A DNA stretch of 64,000 bases from Serratia rubidaea (lineage in GTDB: Bacteria; Pseudomonadota; Gammaproteobacteria; Enterobacterales; Enterobacteriaceae): the NCBI GenBank assembly GCA_901472405.1, contig LR590463.1:4092001-4156000 (forward strand). Reading direction: 5' to 3'. Below are positions 21,781-31,869 of the stretch, piece after piece. Position 1 is the stretch's first letter, and every line of letters starts with the position of its first letter. The notes beneath the pieces were generated by a model. The model made no database searches. It was not told the DNA's origin and saw nothing but the letters and a program-made list of their open reading frames with translations. The position numbers were made by a program, and so were the translations under genes.

Positions 21781-22532
21781 CTATGGCAAGCGCATTATCC
21801 ACAATAAATGCACAGCTACTTTAAACGAGCCAAGCAGCGCCTTACGCTGTTCTTCCAGCGACGTGACGCGGTTGCAGACGTCGTGACCAAAGTTCTGGAA
21901 GTCCTGCTCCTGATTGTTCCACTCGTTCTGAATTGCCTTCTGCAGGCCGCCCAGGTTGCCCATAATCGCCTGCAGCGGGTTGCCGCCGCTGTTGGCCGCC
22001 TGCTTGACGCCCATTTCGTTCAGGCTGTCCTGCAGGACGCCGCCCATGCTCTGCTGCACCAGATTGCGGCCGTCCTGCTCCACCTGCGCAATGGCCTTGT
22101 GGTGGAACGCCAGGCCGTCGCTGCGGTGTTCGATAATCCGGTTCATCTGCTGCTTCAGCTGGCCGTTCAGGGTGGTCAGGCGGTTACGCACGTTGCTGTC
22201 GCTGCCAGTTCCTTGACGATCACCTTGTCCAGCGCCGCACGCGCCTTTTCCAGGTGCTGCTGCGCGCCGTTATCGATCCATGGCAGCTCTTTACGCAGCG
22301 CCGTCTGGTAGCGGAAGGCCTGCTGGCGCTGGCTGTCGCTCAGCGTCAGCGCCTGGCCGTCGCGGGTCACATCGCCGTCCGGCGAGATCTGCAGATTGCC
22401 GCTGGCGCCCACCACCTGCACGCTCTGCGGGCTGATAATCACATCGTCCTGAGGTTTAACATTGCACTGGTAGGCGGCGTGCGCCTGCGCCGCGGTAAAC
22501 AGCAATAACGCCAAAGCGGTTTTCTTCAACAT
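21781..22532 (-). CDS. yggN: DUF2884 family secreted protein YggN, frameshifts in read
   Basis: A periplasmic protein with signal peptide MLKKTALALLLFTAAQAHAA and a two-cysteine start (YQCNV). The body is alpha-helical and ends with FGHDVCNRVTSLEEQRKALL, as in E. coli YggN. A missing G near 22202 splits the gene in two frames. A second indel near 21818 probably adds a false tail, because removing one base gives a stop right after LLGSFK, near 21815. Function is unknown. Confidence 0.88.
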
Positions 22533-22593
22533 AATTTCTCCTGAGACTCCCTTCCAACCGTATACCCGTCAGGCGGGTAACCAACTGCGGGAT

Positions 22594-23515
22594 CTAAAAA
22601 ATCGAACGACCAATCCGTTGAGACAACAATTCCAGCGCCGCAGTTCCCGCCAGCGAGTTGCGGAGGCATCCAGCTCCGGCGACCAGACGACAATCGCCAT
22701 CTCGTCGGGCACGATCGTCACGATGCGCCGCCGACGCCCGACTTGCCCGGCATACCGACCCGGTAGGCGAATTCGCCGGCGCCGTCGTACATGCCGCTGG
22801 TCATCATCAGCGCATTGATCTGCCGCGCCTGCAGCGGGGAGATCACCGCATTACCCTGCAGATCGCGTCCGTTATTGGCCAGATAGACAAAGCTGCGCGC
22901 CAGCTCAACGCAGCTCATGCGCAGCGCGCAGTAGTGAAAGTAGGTATGCAGCACGGTCAGCACGTCATTTTCGAAGTTGCCGAACGACTTCATCAGATAG
23001 GCGATCGCCGCGTTGCGGTCGGAGTGTTCAAACTCAGAGCGGGCGACGCGCGCGTCATAGGCCAGGTCGTCTTCGCCGGCCAGCTGGCGCACCACTTCGA
23101 GCATCCGCTGTTTTGGCGCGCTCAGGCGGGTCTGCAGCATATCGCACACCACCAGCGCTCCGGGGTTGATAAACGGGTTGCGCGGCTTGCCCTGCTCCAT
23201 TTCCAGCTGCAGCAGCGAGTTGAACGGCAGGCCGGAAGGCTCTTTGCCCACCCGCTGCCAGATCTCGCTCTCCTGATAACGCGTCAGCGCCAGCGTCAGG
23301 CTCAGCACTTTGGAAATCGACTGGATGGAGAAACGTTCCGCCGCGTCGCCGGCCTGATACAGCGCGCCATCGACGGTGCAAACGGCCATGCCTAAACGCT
23401 CCGCCGGCACCTCCGCCAGCGCGGGAATATAGTCAGCGACCTTGCCGCTGCCGATCAACGGACGCACCTGCTGCAGAATCTCCGCCAGCAGCGCGTTATC
23501 CAATGCTGTTACCAA
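22594..23515 (-). CDS. glsB: Glutaminase GlsB, frameshifts in read
   Basis: Hydrolyses glutamine to glutamate and ammonia. The serine-lysine dyad is in [15 protein letters not shown], and [40 protein letters not shown] and [10 protein letters not shown] are conserved. The last 45 residues need two restored G bases (near 22730 and 22667) to give [16 protein letters not shown] and the end GRSIF. The restored length is 307 residues (E. coli YneH 308). The first codon is TTG, close behind AAAGAG, so the true start is uncertain by a few codons. Confidence 0.92.
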
Positions 23516-23618
23516 CTCTTTATTCTCCGGATAAAAGAAAGGCGCCCTCAGGCACCTTCCGACAATTCCGCGGTATGACGGGCCGGACGCAGCCGGCTCC
23601 GTTATTCACAACCGGCGA

Positions 23619-23945
23619 TCAGTCCCACCAGATATCAAACAGGTCGCTGACTTTCACGTCCGCCATATTGCGCGCTTCCAGCCATTTTTTCACCAGCTCG
23701 CGGTGCTCTTCCGTGCAGTGCCCCATTTTCTGCAGGCAGATCAGACCTTCCCACTGCAGATAGCCGCTGCCGTCGAAGGCCAGACCGTTAGGCTCGATCA
23801 CTTCATCAATAAAGGCGTCCAGGGTTGCGTCGATATCCTCAACCGCGGTGCCTTCGGCAAAGCGCCAGGCGACGGAGAAGCCCAGTTCCTGAAACTCTTC
23901 GATATGCAACTTTTTACGTAAACGACGACTGCGGTTCTTAGCCAT
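23619..23945 (-). CDS. yggL: YggL family (DUF469) protein
   Basis: A 108-residue protein, identical in length to E. coli YggL. It begins AKNRSRRLRKKLHIEEFQEL and ends MADVKVSDLFDIWWD. Its ATG overlaps the stop of trmB (TAATG), so it is translationally coupled. YggL is reported to associate with the 50S ribosomal subunit; the basic N-terminus fits RNA contact. Confidence 0.93.
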   Translation of the reverse strand: MAKNRSRRLRKKLHIEEFQELGFSVAWRFAEGTAVEDIDATLDAFIDEVIEPNGLAFDGSGYLQWEGLICLQKMGHCTEEHRELVKKWLEARNMADVKVSDLFDIWWD

Positions 23946-24664
23946 TATGCTTTCCTCTCAAACATCAAATCCCAAACGCCATGTCCCAGACGCTGGCCGC
24001 GTAATTCAAATTTGGTTAACGGACGCGATGCCGGACGCGGGACGTAATCGCCGGTTTCCGACTGATTACGGTAGCCTTCCACGCCGCTCATCACCTCTAA
24101 CATATGTTCCGCATAGTGTTGCCAGTCGGTGGCCATATGGAACACGCCGCCGACCTTCAGCTTGCGCAGCACCAGCTCGACAAACGGCGTCTGCACGATG
24201 CGGCGTTTATTATGGCGCGCCTTATGCCACGGATCCGGGAAGAACAGCTGCACCATCTCCAGCGAGCCGTCCGGGATCATATTCTCCAGCACCTCCACCG
24301 CGTCATGACACATCACGCGCAGGTTGCTGAGCCCCGCCTCATGAGCGTCGGCCAGGCAGGCGCCCACGCCCGGCGAGTGGACTTCTATCCCTAAAAAGTT
24401 CTGCTGCGGGTTGTTGCCCGCCATGGTCACCAGCGAGGCGCCCATGCCAAAACCAATTTCCAGCACCACCGGCGCATCGCGGCCGAACAGCGCGGTCAGG
24501 TCGACAGGCTGCGTCTGATATTCCACGCCCATCACCGGCCAGTAGTGGTCCAGCGCGTGCTGCTGGCCTTTGGTCAGCCGCCCCTGGCGGCGCACAAAAC
24601 TGCGGATGCGGCGCATGGCGCGGCCGTTTTCATCGAATTCCGGGGAGATGACGTCATTAATCAT
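23945..24664 (-). CDS. trmB: tRNA (guanine-N7-)-methyltransferase
   Basis: Methylates G46 of tRNA with S-adenosylmethionine. The 239-residue protein matches E. coli TrmB in length. The SAM motif is [13 protein letters not shown], and [16 protein letters not shown] is the family signature. Similarity begins at [19 protein letters not shown], so I use the ATG at 24664 rather than one 27 bases upstream. It is divergent from mutY. Confidence 0.95.
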   Translation of the reverse strand: MINDVISPEFDENGRAMRRIRSFVRRQGRLTKGQQHALDHYWPVMGVEYQTQPVDLTALFGRDAPVVLEIGFGMGASLVTMAGNNPQQNFLGIEVHSPGVGACLADAHEAGLSNLRVMCHDAVEVLENMIPDGSLEMVQLFFPDPWHKARHNKRRIVQTPFVELVLRKLKVGGVFHMATDWQHYAEHMLEVMSGVEGYRNQSETGDYVPRPASRPLTKFELRGQRLGHGVWDLMFERKA

Positions 24665-24873
24665 AGTGCTTTCTGTCTGTTTGGCTGCCAATTAGGGAAA
24701 GGCGCATTATGCAAAGATAGTCCGGTTTAGCAAGTGTTCATCTTCTCTGTGCGGCATCTTTCCCGCCGCCGGGGACGCGGATAGCGTCAGCGTCGGAAAG
24801 TTCCGGTTTACACCACCACCGCACTATGCTGCAATCGCGCATCAATATCTGTCTGATACGAAACCCGATTATG

Positions 24874-25971
24874 ATGCAAGCCCGCCAGTTCTCGCACCAG
24901 GTGCTTGAATGGTACCAACGCTACGGGCGCAAAACGCTGCCGTGGCAATTAGATAAAACGCCCTATCAAGTATGGCTCTCCGAGGTGATGTTGCAACAGA
25001 CCCAGGTTGCCACCGTCATTCCATACTTTCAGCGGTTTATGGCGCGTTTTCCCACCGTCAGCCAGCTGGCCGCCGCGCCGCTGGACGAAGTGCTGCATCT
25101 GTGGACCGGGCTTGGCTACTACGCGCGCGCGCGTAATCTGCACAAGGCGGCGCAGACCATTGTCGCACAACACGGCGGCGAATTCCCGACCAGCTTCGAA
25201 GAAATCGCCGCGCTGCCCGGCATCGGCCGCTCCACCGCCGGCGCTATTTTATCGCTGTCGCTGGGGCAGCACTATCCGATCCTCGACGGCAACGTCAAAC
25301 GCGTGCTGGCGCGCTGCTACGCGGTAGAAGGCTGGCCGGGTAAAAAGCCGGTGGAAAACCGCCTGTGGCAGCTCAGCGGCGAGGTCACCCCGGCGCAGGG
25401 CGTCGGCCAGTTTAACCAGGCGATGATGGATCTCGGCGCGATGGTCTGCACCCGCTCGAAGCCGAAGTGCGAACTGTGCCCGCTCAGCGGCGGCTGCATC
25501 GCCTATGCCAACCACAGCTGGGCCAACTATCCGGGCAAGAAGCCGAAGCAGACGCTGCCGGAAAAAACCGCCTACTTCCTGCTGCTGCAACAGGGCGAAC
25601 GCGTCTGGCTGCAGCAGCGCCCGGCGGTCGGCCTGTGGGGCGGCCTGTTCTGTTTCCCGCAGTTCGCCGTCCGGCAGGAGATGGAACTCTGGCTGCAGCA
25701 GCGGGGTCTGAACGCAGAGCACGCGCAGCAGCTGACGGCGTTTCGCCATACCTTCAGCCATTTCCATCTGGATATCGTGCCGATGTGGCTGCCGCTCGAC
25801 AACGCCGGCGGCGCCATGGATGAAGGCGACGGTCTCTGGTATAACTTAGCGCAGCCGCCGTCGGTCGGGCTGGCCGCACCTGTTGAGCGCCTGCTGCAAC
25901 AGCTGGTCAAGCAGCCGCCGACCCAATCGAATCTATTTGGCAACAGCGCCACCGATGAGGAACTAGCATGA
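24874..25971 (+). CDS. mutY: A/G-specific adenine DNA glycosylase MutY
   Basis: Removes adenine mispaired with 8-oxoguanine. The helix-hairpin-helix region [20 protein letters not shown], the catalytic aspartate in [10 protein letters not shown], and the 4Fe-4S cysteines [17 protein letters not shown] are all present. The C-terminal NUDIX-like domain holds [13 protein letters not shown] and the [12 protein letters not shown] motif. The start is one of two adjacent ATGs (24871 or 24874). The stop overlaps yggX by four bases. Confidence 0.95.
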   Translation: MQARQFSHQVLEWYQRYGRKTLPWQLDKTPYQVWLSEVMLQQTQVATVIPYFQRFMARFPTVSQLAAAPLDEVLHLWTGLGYYARARNLHKAAQTIVAQHGGEFPTSFEEIAALPGIGRSTAGAILSLSLGQHYPILDGNVKRVLARCYAVEGWPGKKPVENRLWQLSGEVTPAQGVGQFNQAMMDLGAMVCTRSKPKCELCPLSGGCIAYANHSWANYPGKKPKQTLPEKTAYFLLLQQGERVWLQQRPAVGLWGGLFCFPQFAVRQEMELWLQQRGLNAEHAQQLTAFRHTFSHFHLDIVPMWLPLDNAGGAMDEGDGLWYNLAQPPSVGLAAPVERLLQQLVKQPPTQSNLFGNSATDEELA

Positions 25972-26240
25972 GCAGAACCATTTTTTGTACCTACCTGCAG
26001 CGCGACGCCGAAGGGCAGGATTTCCAACTGTATCCGGGCGAGCTGGGTAAACGCATCTTCAACGAAATCTCGAAAGAAGCCTGGGGCGAGTGGATGAAGA
26101 AACAGACCATGCTGATCAACGAGAAAAAGCTCAATATGATGAACCCGGACGACCGCAAGCTGCTGGAGGCGGAGATGGTGCGCTTCCTGTTTGAGGGCCA
26201 CGACGTCCACATCGAAGGCTACACGCCGCCGAGCGAATAA
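25968..26240 (+). CDS. yggX: Fe(2+)-trafficking protein YggX
   Basis: A 90-residue protein with the conserved start [20 protein letters not shown] and [18 protein letters not shown]. It protects iron-sulfur clusters against oxidative damage and is linked to iron traffic. The overlap with mutY, itself an iron-sulfur enzyme, is conserved in Enterobacterales. Confidence 0.95.
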   Translation: MSRTIFCTYLQRDAEGQDFQLYPGELGKRIFNEISKEAWGEWMKKQTMLINEKKLNMMNPDDRKLLEAEMVRFLFEGHDVHIEGYTPPSE

Positions 26241-26304
26241 CCTGTTTCGGGGCCGGCGCTGGCCCCTGCAATGCCCGATTACATTCATCAAAATACGGCT
26301 TAAG

Positions 26305-27381
26305 ATGAAGAAAATTTTAGCTTTGCTAGTGATAGCACCTTTATTGATTTCCTGTTCCGGTAAAAAAAGCGATGAGTTCAACGAAGCCTGGGTGAAAGAC
26401 ACCAACGGCTTCGACATTCTGATGGGGCAGTTCGCCCACAACATCGAAAATATCTGGGGTCTGAACGAAGTTCTGATCGCCGGGCCGAAGGATTACGTCA
26501 AATATACCGACCAGTATCTGACGCGCAGCCACATCAACTTTGATGCCGGCACCATCACCTTTGAAACCATCTCGCCGACCGATCCGGCCGCCAGCCTGCG
26601 CAAGGCGATCGTCACCACCCTGCTGATGGGCGACGACCCGAGCTCGGTCGATCTCTACTCCGACGCCAACGATATCCAGATCAGTAAGGAACCGTTCCTG
26701 TACGGCCAGGTAGTGGATAACAACGGCCAGCCGATCCGCTGGGAGTGGCGCGCGGCGCACTTCGCCGACTATCTGGTGCAGAACAAGCTGCAAAAACGCA
26801 CCTCCGGCCTGCACGTGATCTATTCGATCACCATTCAGCTGGTGCCGAACCACCTGGACAAACGTGCGCACAAGTACCTGCCGATGGTGCGTAAGGCCTC
26901 GGAGAAATACGGCGTGGAAGAGTCGCTGATTCTGGCGATTATGCAGACCGAATCCAGCTTTAACCCGTATGCGGTCAGCGGTTCCGACGCGCTCGGCCTG
27001 ATGCAGGTGGTGCAGCACACCGCCGGCAAGGACGTGTTCCAGATGCACGGCAAATGGGGCAAGCCAAGCCGCAGCTACCTGTTCGATCCGGCGAATAATA
27101 TCGATACCGGCACCGCCTATCTGGCGATTCTGCAGAACAACTACCTGGGCGGCATCAAAAACCCGACCTCGCGGCGCTACGCGGTGATCACCGCCTACAA
27201 CGGCGGCGCCGGCAGCGTGCTGCGCGTGTTCTCCAGCAACCGCAGCAAGGCGTTTGACGTCATCAACGACATGCAGCCGGGCGATGTGTACACCACCCTG
27301 ACCACCAAGCACCCGGCCAGCGAGTCGCGGCGCTATCTGGTGAAGGTGAACACCGCCCAGAAGAGCTATCGTCGCCGTTAG
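26305..27381 (+). CDS. mltC: Membrane-bound lytic murein transglycosylase C
   Basis: An outer-membrane lipoprotein that cleaves peptidoglycan. The lipobox LLISC places the lipidated cysteine at residue 17. The N-terminal MltC domain shows [20 protein letters not shown], and the SLT domain shows the catalytic glutamate in [23 protein letters not shown] and [15 protein letters not shown]. The length of 358 matches E. coli (359). A strong terminator follows. Confidence 0.95.
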   Translation: MKKILALLVIAPLLISCSGKKSDEFNEAWVKDTNGFDILMGQFAHNIENIWGLNEVLIAGPKDYVKYTDQYLTRSHINFDAGTITFETISPTDPAASLRKAIVTTLLMGDDPSSVDLYSDANDIQISKEPFLYGQVVDNNGQPIRWEWRAAHFADYLVQNKLQKRTSGLHVIYSITIQLVPNHLDKRAHKYLPMVRKASEKYGVEESLILAIMQTESSFNPYAVSGSDALGLMQVVQHTAGKDVFQMHGKWGKPSRSYLFDPANNIDTGTAYLAILQNNYLGGIKNPTSRRYAVITAYNGGAGSVLRVFSSNRSKAFDVINDMQPGDVYTTLTTKHPASESRRYLVKVNTAQKSYRRR

Positions 27382-27389
27382 TAACGCAA

Positions 27390-27416
27390 ACAGGGGCGCA
27401 ATGCGCCCCTGTTTTT
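27390..27416 (+). terminator. Intrinsic terminator after mltC
   Basis: ACAGGGGCGC and GCGCCCCTGT pair around an AAT loop, followed by TTTTTT. speC converges from the other side and could also use the stem. Confidence 0.85.
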
Positions 27417-27438
27417 TCCTCACGCCATGCGGCGGTTA

Positions 27439-29600
27439 CTACGGCTTGACCACGTAACCGAAGATCCGCTTCCAGCCGTGGTCCTTCTTCTCGACATACA
27501 CGCCCTGCAGCTCAGGCGAAAAGCCCGGCAGGCGGTTAATCCCCTCTTCCAGCGCCAGGAAATAACGCTGTACCGCGCCGCCCCACGCTTCTCCCGGCAC
27601 CACGCACAGCACGCCCGGCGGATAAGGCAGCGCCCCTTCGGCGGCAATGCGCCCTGCCGCCTGGGCAATCGGCACCAGTTCGACGTTATCGCGGACAAAC
27701 TCCACGTTGGCGTCCTGCGGGTTCATCATCACCGGCGGGAAGTGCGCCTGACGGAACATCTCTTTTTGCAGCTGTTTCACGTCATGGCTGACATACAGAT
27801 CGTGCATTTCCTGGCACAGCTGACGAATGCTGTAGTCGCGGTAGCGGCGTTCATGCTTGCGGTAGACCGTCGGCAGCACCTCGCTAAGCGGCGCATCCTG
27901 CTCAATGTAGCGCTCGAACTGCACCAGCTTGTCCACCAGCAGCGCCATTTTGGCCGGGTTTTCCGCCGGGGTCAGCAGGAACAGGATTGAGTTAAGGTCA
28001 CATTTTTCCGGCACGATGCCGTTTTCCCGCAGGAAGTCGGCCAGAATCGCCGCCGGTACGCCAAACTCGCTGTACTGTCCGGTCTGGGCGTCAATACCCG
28101 GCGTGGTCAGCAGCAGCTTGCACGGGTCGACCAGATACTGCTCCTGCGCATAGCCGGCAAAGCCGTGCCAGGCCGCGTCCGGCTCAAAGGTGAAGAAGCG
28201 TGCGTCGCCGGCGATATGCTCGCTGTCAAAGCTCTGCCACGGCTGCCCGTCCACCTGCGGCGGAATAAACGGCCGCAGCTGGCTGCAGCGCTGCAGCAGC
28301 TGTTTGCGCGTTTCAATCCCCAGCAGTACGCAGTCCATCCACATGCGCCGCCCCGCCTCGCCGGCGTGCATTTTGGCATTGACGTCCAGCGCGGCGAACA
28401 GCGGGTAAAACGGGCTGGTCGACGCATGCAGCATAAAGGCGTTATTCAGGTGCTTATGGTTACAGTGGCGCTTCTGCCCCTTGATATGGTCGTCTTTCTT
28501 GTGGATTTGCGACGTCTGTGAAAAACCCGCCTGCTGCTTGTGCACCGACTGGGTGACGAAGATGCCCGGATCGTGCTCGTCCAGCTCCAGCAGCAGCGGC
28601 GAACACTCCTTCAGCATCGGGATAAAGCCTTCATAGCCCACCCAGGCGGAATCAAACAGAATGTAATCGCACAGGTGGCCGATGGTGTCGATCACCTGCC
28701 GGGCGTTGTAGATAGTGCCGTCGTAAGTCCCGAGCTGAATAATCGCCAGCCGGAACGGCCGCGCCGTCTCGGCCTTGTCCGGCGCCACCTCGCGGATTTG
28801 CTGGCGTAAATACTCCTCGTTAAAGCAGCGGGCGTCGATGCCGCCGATAAAACCAAACGGATTGCGCGCGGTCTCCAGATAGACCGGCGTGGCGCCCGCC
28901 TGAATCAGCGCGCCGTGATGGTTGGACTTATGGTTATTACGATCGAACAGCACCAGATCGCCGCGCGTCAGCAGCGCGTTGGTCACCACCTTGTTGGCTG
29001 CGGAGGTGCCGTTAAGCACAAAGTAGGTTTTATCAGCGTTGAACACCCGCGCGGCGTGCTTTTGCGCATCCTTCGCCGATCCTTCATGGATCAGCAAATC
29101 GCCCAGCTTCACGTCGGCGTTGCACATATCGGAACGGAACAGGGTTTCGCCATAGAAATCATAGAACTGGCGGCCGGCCGGATGTTTGCGGAAGAACTCG
29201 CCCCCCTGATGCCCCGGCAGGCAAAGGTGGCGTTTTCCATTTCCACATAGGTTTTCAGCGTTTTGAAAAACGGCGGCAGCAGCGCCTGCTCATAGGCATC
29301 CGCCGCGGCTTCCAGCTGCGCCATATAAAACGCCTTGCTGGCGCCGCTCAGGGTGAAAACGCCGGTGACCAGCGGCAGGTAATCCGGTGAAAGCTGCTCT
29401 TCGCCCTCTACCGCGACAAAGGCCGGAATGTTAAACCCGGTCGCCTGCAGGCGCGCCAGAACGCCGTCGCTCACGTCGTCGACGGAAACCACCACCGCCG
29501 CCACGTCGGTATAGTCGGTGTGTTCGACGCGCACAACCTGGCGCAGGGTTTCAATGCTGGCGACCAAACTGGCGCTGGTTGCGATTTTCAATTCTTTCAT
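27439..29600 (-). CDS. speC: Ornithine decarboxylase, frameshift in read
   Basis: Converts ornithine to putrescine using PLP, the first step of polyamine synthesis. Restored length is 720 residues (E. coli SpeC 711). The N-terminal wing domain begins MKELKIATSASLVASIETLR; the PLP lysine is in TQSVHKQQAGFSQTSQIHKK, and HASTSPFYPLFAALDVNAK is conserved. One missing C near 29213 (TGCCGGGGC) splits it, and restoring it gives CPGHQGGEFF. It follows mltC as in E. coli, where speC sits nearby, so I call SpeC rather than the inducible SpeF. No SpeFL-like leader peptide is apparent upstream. Confidence 0.92.
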
Positions 29601-30086
29601 AGAGCTGACTCTCAAACTGTGCAGGATGAGGCGGTGCCGCCGGCACCTGACAAGATAACCCGCAGTTACCCGGTAAATAACGCCTGCGGCGACCCGCGGA
29701 CGCGAAACAGGCGGCGCAAGGTTATCGGGAACTGGCTTCAGCAGCAACCGATAGACATCAGTAAAATCAGCGTGATAGCGCTATTTTTAATAATGCCTAA
29801 CAGCGAGCATAAAGATGGGCTTACCGCATAGCCGGCGGGAAACTGGCGGCGTAGTCGCGGGGAACGCTCGGGAAACCGCAAAATATCAGCAGATGTGTGG
29901 CGCGTAATCGCGCTGACGTCATAAACCCCGTCATACCTGTAATCCTCTGCGGCAGTGAAAATTTGCGCAATGATTACATGTTTTTTTATACGCATCAAGA
30001 CGGCAGCAAACGCGCCTCAGTCAGAGGGGAAAATATCACTTATTGATTATTCGATGAGGTTAAAACAAACAACCGTTTAGGCTGCG
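29601..30086. other. speC upstream region without gene
   Basis: This 486-base region holds the speC promoter on the minus strand. A perfect GGTGCC/GGCACC hairpin at 29633-29647 falls in the expected 5' leader. I see no clear leader peptide and no other gene. Confidence 0.4.
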
Positions 30087-30212
30087 TATACCCTAAATAA
30101 TTCGAGTTGCAGGAAGGCGGCAAGGGAAGGAGTCCCGATGAGCTGACTCAGGTCAGTGATTCGGGTGACTGAGCGCAGCCAACGCATCTGCAGCTTGAAG
30201 TATGACGGGGAG
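30087..30212. repeat. ERIC-like intergenic palindromic repeat, copy 1
   Basis: A 126-base imperfect palindrome running from TACCCTAAATAATTCGAG to CTTGAAGTATGACGGGG. The central part (GTCCCGATGAGCTGACTCAGG...GATTCGGGTGACTGAGCGCAG) follows the ERIC pattern of short inverted halves around a turn. Such elements are common between genes in Yersiniaceae. Confidence 0.75.
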
Positions 30213-30338
30213 TTACCCTAAATAATTCGAGTTGCAGGAAGGCGGCAAGGGAAGGAATCCCGATGAGCTGACTCAGGTCAGTGATTCGGGTGACTGAGCG
30301 CAGCCAACGCATCTGCAGCTTGAAGTATGACGGGTATA
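30213..30338. repeat. ERIC-like intergenic palindromic repeat, copy 2
   Basis: A second copy in direct tandem with the first. Internally it differs from copy 1 at only about one position (GGAATCCC versus GGAGTCCC) plus the end bases, which points to a recent duplication. It ends in GACGGGTATA, the inverted form of the start. Confidence 0.75.
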
Positions 30339-30385
30339 TTTATATGGCTGATTCAGCGCAGTTCTCTGCGCTGAATCAGGAGGCG

Positions 30386-31729
30386 TTAGAACAGATTAAA
30401 CTTGTAATCGACCTGCAGTTCGATCGAGTGGTTCTGTGCCCGCATCGGTTTACCGTCGGCGGTCAGCTTCGGCCGGTTGTTCTGGCTTTGGTAGTTCCAG
30501 GACGGCCCGCCGGACAGCTGCAGGCTGAGATCTTTCACCGCGGACGGCGTCCAGCGCGAGTACATCAGGGTTTCACCGCGCTGGATGCCGTGCCCCTGGT
30601 ACTTCATGCCCCAACCGTAGTTGGTCACCATCCCCATTTCAACTTCCGGCGTGACGGCGTAGCCAAAGGTCCAGGCCACCATTTTTTCGTTGTTGCCGAC
30701 ATAGTCGTTGCCCCAGCTGTCGGCCATCGAGTTAAAGGTGCCGCGGCTGAGCTTCGCCAGGTGCCATTCGAAACGTCCCAGTCCCTGAGAGAGCTGCGCG
30801 CGCGTATAGGAGAAGCCGGCCTTGTTTTTCCAGCGTCCGGCCTGCCAGTTCACCGACAGCGCGGCATGGTAAGCATCGCGGTCGAAGGTTTTCTTGCTCG
30901 GCGACATGCTGGTCCAGTCCTGCAGACCGTGGTTCATATAGAGCTGGGTGCCGAGCACGGCGCGGTAGTCCGCCAGCATCGCCGGCCGCCAGTCAATCTC
31001 CAGGCCGTGGCGCTGGAGATAGTTATGGCTTTCACCGAAGAAGTAGCGGGCGGCGTATTCGCGCTGCGTATAGCTCAGCTCGCCGGTTGCAATCTGGCTG
31101 ATCTGCTTTTTATCGGCGGTGCGGAAGTGCACTTTATCCGGGGAATCCCTGTCGCTGTAGCGCGTGACATAGGCGCCGCGCAGGCGCAGCGGCCCGCTGC
31201 CGGTTTCCCCACGCCAGCCCAGATAGGTGCTTGGAATGGCGCGGGTAGAGTTGTTCAGCGCCCCCCACTTTTTAATTTGCTGCCAGCCGCCGTAGAGACG
31301 CAGGTAGGTATCATCATCCCCCAGGCGCGCCTTCATATACAGCTGCCCCAGCTTGTTAAAGCCTTTCGCCCGGCCGTCGTCGTTATACAACACGCTGCGC
31401 CCCCAGAAGTCATCGCTGGCGGCCAGTTTGACCACGCCATAGTAGGATGCGTCCATTCCGAGCATATCGTTGATATAGCCCGACTGGTAATCCAGCGTAA
31501 TGCCCTGCCCCCACGCGGTCTGGTTGGAGCGCGAGCCGTAATCTTCCGTGCTCAGGTTTTTAAATACGTGGCGAAAGGAGAGGTCGGCATGGCTGTCGTC
31601 AACAAAATCGGCAAAAACGCCGCCGAGTTTTTTATTTTCCGCCGCATCGACATTAAAAGCCGCCAGTGCCGCCAGAGGTAACATCATTAACAAATTACTT
31701 TTTTTACATCCCATTTTTTTATTTTTCAT
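30386..31729 (-). CDS. OprD family outer-membrane porin
   Basis: A 447-residue protein with signal peptide ending near FNVDAAENKK and an alternating beta-strand pattern ending in a terminal phenylalanine (QVDYKFNLF), as outer-membrane barrels do. The segments DASYYGVVKLA, TYLGWRGETGSGPLRLRGAY and AKLSRGTFNSMADSWGNDYV resemble OprD-type specific porins. Substrate is unknown. It lies next to cpdB and nupC on the same strand, so a nucleotide or nucleoside substrate is possible but unproven. Confidence 0.8.
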   Translation of the reverse strand: MKNKKMGCKKSNLLMMLPLAALAAFNVDAAENKKLGGVFADFVDDSHADLSFRHVFKNLSTEDYGSRSNQTAWGQGITLDYQSGYINDMLGMDASYYGVVKLAASDDFWGRSVLYNDDGRAKGFNKLGQLYMKARLGDDDTYLRLYGGWQQIKKWGALNNSTRAIPSTYLGWRGETGSGPLRLRGAYVTRYSDRDSPDKVHFRTADKKQISQIATGELSYTQREYAARYFFGESHNYLQRHGLEIDWRPAMLADYRAVLGTQLYMNHGLQDWTSMSPSKKTFDRDAYHAALSVNWQAGRWKNKAGFSYTRAQLSQGLGRFEWHLAKLSRGTFNSMADSWGNDYVGNNEKMVAWTFGYAVTPEVEMGMVTNYGWGMKYQGHGIQRGETLMYSRWTPSAVKDLSLQLSGGPSWNYQSQNNRPKLTADGKPMRAQNHSIELQVDYKFNLF

Positions 31730-31869
31730 AGAAAAGCTCCGTTTTCTATTTCGCCCAGGTATTGAAGTTAAGTAATAAAGAGGGCTGGCGCCCTCGGTTG
31801 ATGGTGCGCGTTTACGGGCTTTACCTGTTCCGGTAAAGCCCGTGTGTTATTTATTTCTTGAGTACTAAA

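Noticed and set aside
30281-31681. Open frame of 466 codons opposite the OprD-type porin
   Set aside because: Shadow of the porin gene, with no domain and a start inside the repeat element.
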